Shown here piece after piece: positions 10,294 through 12,926 of a DNA stretch of 12,926 nt; the first letter of the stretch is position 1; every line of letters begins with the position of its first letter. Source of the stretch: Acidimicrobiales bacterium (lineage in GTDB: Bacteria > Actinomycetota > Acidimicrobiia > Acidimicrobiales > SZUA-35); the NCBI GenBank assembly GCA_024641625.1, contig JAHECQ010000062.1, positions 1 through 12,926 on the forward strand, in the 5' to 3' direction. The translations under genes were made by a program, and so were the position numbers. The notes below the pieces were generated by a model. That model was given only the letters and a program-made list of their open reading frames with translations, was not told where the DNA came from and made no database searches.

Positions 10294-12926
10294 TTAGTCC
10301 TCCGGAGGGCCGCCTCCGGTCACGAGCTCGTAGTACTCGCTCGACCCCGCCAGGTCGACCGCCAGGGAGATGTCATCGGCCGACAACAACCGCTCGGACC
10401 AGAAGTCGAGACCGGCGGCATCGGGACTGCGTCGCAGGATCTGTCGATAGAGACCGGCAACCCGAGAGCGGCGCGACTCCGGCGACTGGTAGAAGCCCGC
10501 GGTGATGTCGGTGGGAGCCTGACCCGCAGCCAGTCGGGCCGTCCAGAAGTCGAGACCGGCGGTATCCGGATCACGTTGCAACAGCGCCCGATACAGCTGC
10601 GTGACGTAGTTCCGGGCCGAGCCGGCACCGCGGTAGTACTCGTCCGATCCGTAGAAGAACGCGCCCATGTCCTGCACTCTCAAGCCGGCGCGCAAGCGCT
10701 GCACCCAAAACGAACGTCCGGCGGGATCCGGCCTTCGACCGAGCACGTCGAGATACATCCGGTCGACGACCTGACCGGCCCATGGTTCGGACCGGGCGAG
10801 CTCGTTGATGACGGTTCCCCTCGTCTCGAACACCACCCGGGAGGCGAGGACGTCGGCGGTCGATGCATCGGCCGCCACCCCGAGGAACAGCAGAGTCAGT
10901 GCCTTGGTGTAACGGATCAACGCCGACCGATCGTCCATCACCCAATCGACCAAGGCGGCGTCGACGGTGTGACCCACCCCGACGGCGGTGGAGGTGGGCA
11001 GGATGCGGCGCTCCTCCCCGAAGGGAAGCAGACGACCTTCGGTGTCGGCGACCCAACCTCCGCGGTCGTTGCTGCCGACCAGGATGGCTTCCGGGCTCCC
11101 CAACCCTGGGCTGGGTTGCCAGTCCGGCGCTCCTCCGAATGCCGTGAGTCGGCCGTTGCCGCCGAGCAGCCAGCCGCTGGCACGATCGCTTCGCACGGCA
11201 ATCGAGACCGCACCGGCAACACCGACGCTCCGAACCGGTGATCCGCCCACGGCATGGAGTCCGTTGCCGGCGAGCACGTAGCCGGCCCCGCTGTCGCTGA
11301 GATCGGCTGCCAACGCACTGCCGCCGGCCGGCACACCCCCGACAGCCGGCGCGCCGCCGAAGGCGTACAGTCCCCCGTTGGCGTCGAGCACCCAGCCACC
11401 GACGCCACCTGATCGCACCACGAGATCGACCACACGATTGGAACCGGCGGGTGCACCACCGACCGCGGGTGCCGACCCGTAGGAACGCAGTGTCCCGTTG
11501 CTCACCAGGATGTAGCCGCCCGATGGACCGCCATCGACCGCCACGGCTCGAGTCCCCGCCGACATCGGCACACCACCGAAGGATGCCGCGCTCCCACCGG
11601 GACGCAGACCTCCGTACTCGTCGAGGGTCAGGAACCCGGGGCCGTGCTCATAGGGCTGGTACTGCGGGAAGTCATAGGGCACCCCGCCGACGCGGCCGAC
11701 CATCAGGCGGCTGCGGATACCGGCCAATTGGGGCATCACCAGGCTTCCCGGGCACGAGGTACCAACGAGCTCACGGTGGCCGACCAGTGTGGGGACCTGC
11801 ACCCAGGAGAGGTAGGCGAACCGGGCGCCGACGCGATCGGGATTTCGATTCTGGAGCCACGTCGTGCCGTTGGGGTCGACGCCGTGGAGGGCGAACTTCC
11901 AACCGAGCAGCGCCTCGAGCGAAGCGAGTGTGGCCGGCGTGGGATTGGCAGCAGCAGGGCTGATGCCGGATTGATGTTGACCGATCAACGCAACGCCGAA
12001 CGTTCCGTTGTTCAGACCTTTGGCGTGCCCGCCGACGACCGGTCGGTCGATGCCACCGCTTCGGCCCTCCCAGATCGTTCCGAATCGATCGATCAAGAAG
12101 TTGTACGCGATGTCGCACCACCCATTGACATCGACGTGCAGTCGGTAGATGCCGCGGAGAATGTTCGGGACGTCGGCCTGTGAATAGCTGTTGGAGGTGA
12201 CGGTGTGATGGACGACTCCGGCACGCACGTTGCCGGCGTATCGCGGCCCCTCGGGACACGCATAGCCTCGGTCGGCCCAGGCCGATCGAGGCTGGATGGT
12301 GGGCTGTGAACGCAACAGGGCGGCGCCGGCCGCCGTCATCGGCACCGCCGGCGTCTCCCCATCGGCAACGGCACCATGGAGCGGTGCCAGTGCCTCGATG
12401 AACCCCGCGCCCATGGCCAGGACCTGAACCTCGGCAACGCCCGGACCGATCCAGATCGGCCCGATGCCCACTGCCTGGCCACCGGATCCTTCACCGCCCG
12501 GCATGCCGTCGGGAGCGTCGTCGTCCGCGCCCTCCAGTGCCTCCCAGGCACCCCATTGGTCACCCGAACGGGTACGGATCTCGAGCGTTGCGGGAGCCGC
12601 CGGTACCGAGGCGTCAGGCACCAGGAGGAGCATGGTGGCATCATCGGGCGGGTCGAACGACACCGGGCGGACGAGACCGGCGCCGGTCCGATCACCCGAC
12701 GTCGACGTCGCCTGGAACTCGAATCGGGTGATCGAGAACGAATCCGCCTCGTAGGAGGCCGACGACTCCAGCACCGACCCAACCGATCCCGGTTGATCCA
12801 GTGCCGGTTGATCCAGTGCCGATTGATCCAGTGCCGGTTGATCCAGTGCCGGTTGATCCAGTGCGGACACGCCCCCACTGGTGGCCAGTGGGACCACGAA
12901 CAGAACCGCTGCCGCCAGCACTCGTC
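10294..12926 (-). CDS. Secreted N-acetylmuramoyl-L-alanine amidase (PGRP/amidase_2 fold) with DUF4214 array, 5'-truncated
   Basis: This zinc amidase is predicted to cleave the bond between N-acetylmuramic acid and L-alanine in peptidoglycan outside the membrane. The first in-frame start in the window (GTG 12921) is preceded by an Arg codon and a second Arg or Gly codon. The basic n-region, and so the real start, probably continues beyond the window. Counting from 12921: signal-peptide core (2-18), five tandem A-L-D-Q-P units (20-44), and a beta-sandwich typical of actinobacterial PGRPs (about 55-180, with W-G-A-W at 123-126). The amidase domain (about 207-400) has Zn ligands from H238/H239, H382 (G-H-R-E) and C390 (T-S-C-P-G), plus Y273. 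Five Gly-aromatic repeats (about 468-637) and four DUF4214 units (about 666-864) follow. The Zn site is intact, so activity is expected. It lies 12 bases upstream of the SpoIID-like gene. Confidence 0.92.
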   Translation of the reverse strand, partial: RVLAAAVLFVVPLATSGGVSALDQPALDQPALDQSALDQPALDQPGSVGSVLESSASYEADSFSITRFEFQATSTSGDRTGAGLVRPVSFDPPDDATMLLLVPDASVPAAPATLEIRTRSGDQWGAWEALEGADDDAPDGMPGGEGSGGQAVGIGPIWIGPGVAEVQVLAMGAGFIEALAPLHGAVADGETPAVPMTAAGAALLRSQPTIQPRSAWADRGYACPEGPRYAGNVRAGVVHHTVTSNSYSQADVPNILRGIYRLHVDVNGWCDIAYNFLIDRFGTIWEGRSGGIDRPVVGGHAKGLNNGTFGVALIGQHQSGISPAAANPTPATLASLEALLGWKFALHGVDPNGTTWLQNRNPDRVGARFAYLSWVQVPTLVGHRELVGTSCPGSLVMPQLAGIRSRLMVGRVGGVPYDFPQYQPYEHGPGFLTLDEYGGLRPGGSAASFGGVPMSAGTRAVAVDGGPSGGYILVSNGTLRSYGSAPAVGGAPAGSNRVVDLVVRSGGVGGWVLDANGGLYAFGGAPAVGGVPAGGSALAADLSDSGAGYVLAGNGLHAVGGSPVRSVGVAGAVSIAVRSDRASGWLLGGNGRLTAFGGAPDWQPSPGLGSPEAILVGSNDRGGWVADTEGRLLPFGEERRILPTSTAVGVGHTVDAALVDWVMDDRSALIRYTKALTLLFLGVAADASTADVLASRVVFETRGTVINELARSEPWAGQVVDRMYLDVLGRRPDPAGRSFWVQRLRAGLRVQDMGAFFYGSDEYYRGAGSARNYVTQLYRALLQRDPDTAGLDFWTARLAAGQAPTDITAGFYQSPESRRSRVAGLYRQILRRSPDAAGLDFWSERLLSADDISLAVDLAGSSEYYELVTGGGPPED
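10330..10926 (-). other. DUF4214 repeat array of the amidase (four units)
   Basis: Residues about 666-864 (counted from GTG 12921) hold three clear units, with the conserved Tyr at 723, 777 and 825 and Trp at 739, 793 and 841. A degenerate first unit ends in N-E-L-A-R-S-E-P-W. The array is colinear with that of the SpoIID-like protein unit by unit, which suggests both tails came from one duplicated cassette. Confidence 0.8.
11002..11625 (-). repeat. Five Gly-aromatic protein repeats, beta-propeller-like, in the amidase
   Basis: Between the amidase and DUF4214 regions, a unit of the form G-[YW]-[VIL]-L-x2-N-G-x-L-x2-[FY]-G-x-A-P recurs. Its aromatic is at residues 470, 510, 548, 584 and 623, giving spacings of 40, 38, 36 and 39. 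A weaker unit may precede it (about 435-452). Repeats of this type occur in actinobacterial secreted proteins and probably fold as beta-sheet blades. A binding role is inferred. Confidence 0.6.
12791..12865 (-). repeat. 15-bp tandem repeat, five copies, encoding A-L-D-Q-P
   Basis: Five head-to-tail 15-base units follow the signal peptide of the amidase. Units 1, 2 and 4 are identical (GGTTGATCCAGTGCC on the plus strand). Unit 3 has one change (GG to GA, Pro to Ser), and unit 5 differs only in its last base. Because the unit is a multiple of three, copy-number change keeps the frame. The near-perfect DNA identity suggests recent slippage. Confidence 0.9.

Noticed and set aside
8260..11241. A 993-codon open frame on the plus strand opposite the SpoIID-like and amidase genes.
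   Set aside because: It is antisense to two genes with clear domains, spans both of them, and reads as low-complexity Gly/Arg/Asp-rich sequence without any fold. Long antisense frames are expected in GC-rich coding DNA.
12791..12865. CRISPR-like repeat array.
   Set aside because: The units are 15 bases, directly adjacent with no spacers, and in frame within a secreted protein.

Overview
The window is GC-rich, almost gap-free bacterial DNA. Its base composition, frequent GTG starts, secreted SpoIID/LytB and PGRP-type amidase proteins with DUF4214 tails, and actinobacterial-style beta-sandwich in front of the amidase all suggest a non-sporulating actinobacterium, plausibly of the Acidimicrobiia (Ilumatobacter-like). 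The taxon is inferred from gene style; no marker gene was seen.

Layout: there are two convergent blocks. Block 1 (plus strand, 1-8426) is one tightly coupled unit: a 5'-truncated glycosyltransferase (1-1116), methylmalonyl-CoA mutase (1113-3251), its G-protein chaperone MeaB (3248-4234), a 50-residue protein of unknown function (4244-4396), a large protein with two glycosyltransferase domains and a helical tail (4393-7209), and a further GT4-type glycosyltransferase (7206-8426). Four of its five junctions are 4-base NTGA overlaps (GTGA, CTGA, ATGA, ATGA); the fifth is a 9-base gap. Block 2 (minus strand, 12926-8410) is a secreted zinc amidase, cut at its 5' end by the window edge, followed 12 bases later by a secreted SpoIID/LytB protein. 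Both end in a four-unit DUF4214 array. The blocks overlap tail to tail by 17 bases. No intergenic stretch exceeds 12 bases. I saw no RNA gene, insertion sequence, CRISPR array or convincing terminator.

How the genes work together: the glycosyltransferases probably build a surface glycan in the cytoplasm. The MCM/MeaB pair interconverts methylmalonyl-CoA and succinyl-CoA with adenosylcobalamin; it is embedded in the glycosyltransferase unit with no obvious metabolic link. The minus-strand pair looks like a two-step wall-remodelling module: an amidase removes stem peptides and a SpoIID-type enzyme cuts the denuded glycan, both carrying the same C-terminal module. This recalls the SpoIIP/SpoIID pair of endospore formers, built on a different amidase fold.

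The points most worth a second look are that amidase/SpoIID pair, the apparent CTG start of meaB, the unannotated 50-residue gene with a possible leaderless promoter, and the double glycosyltransferase with its tail.
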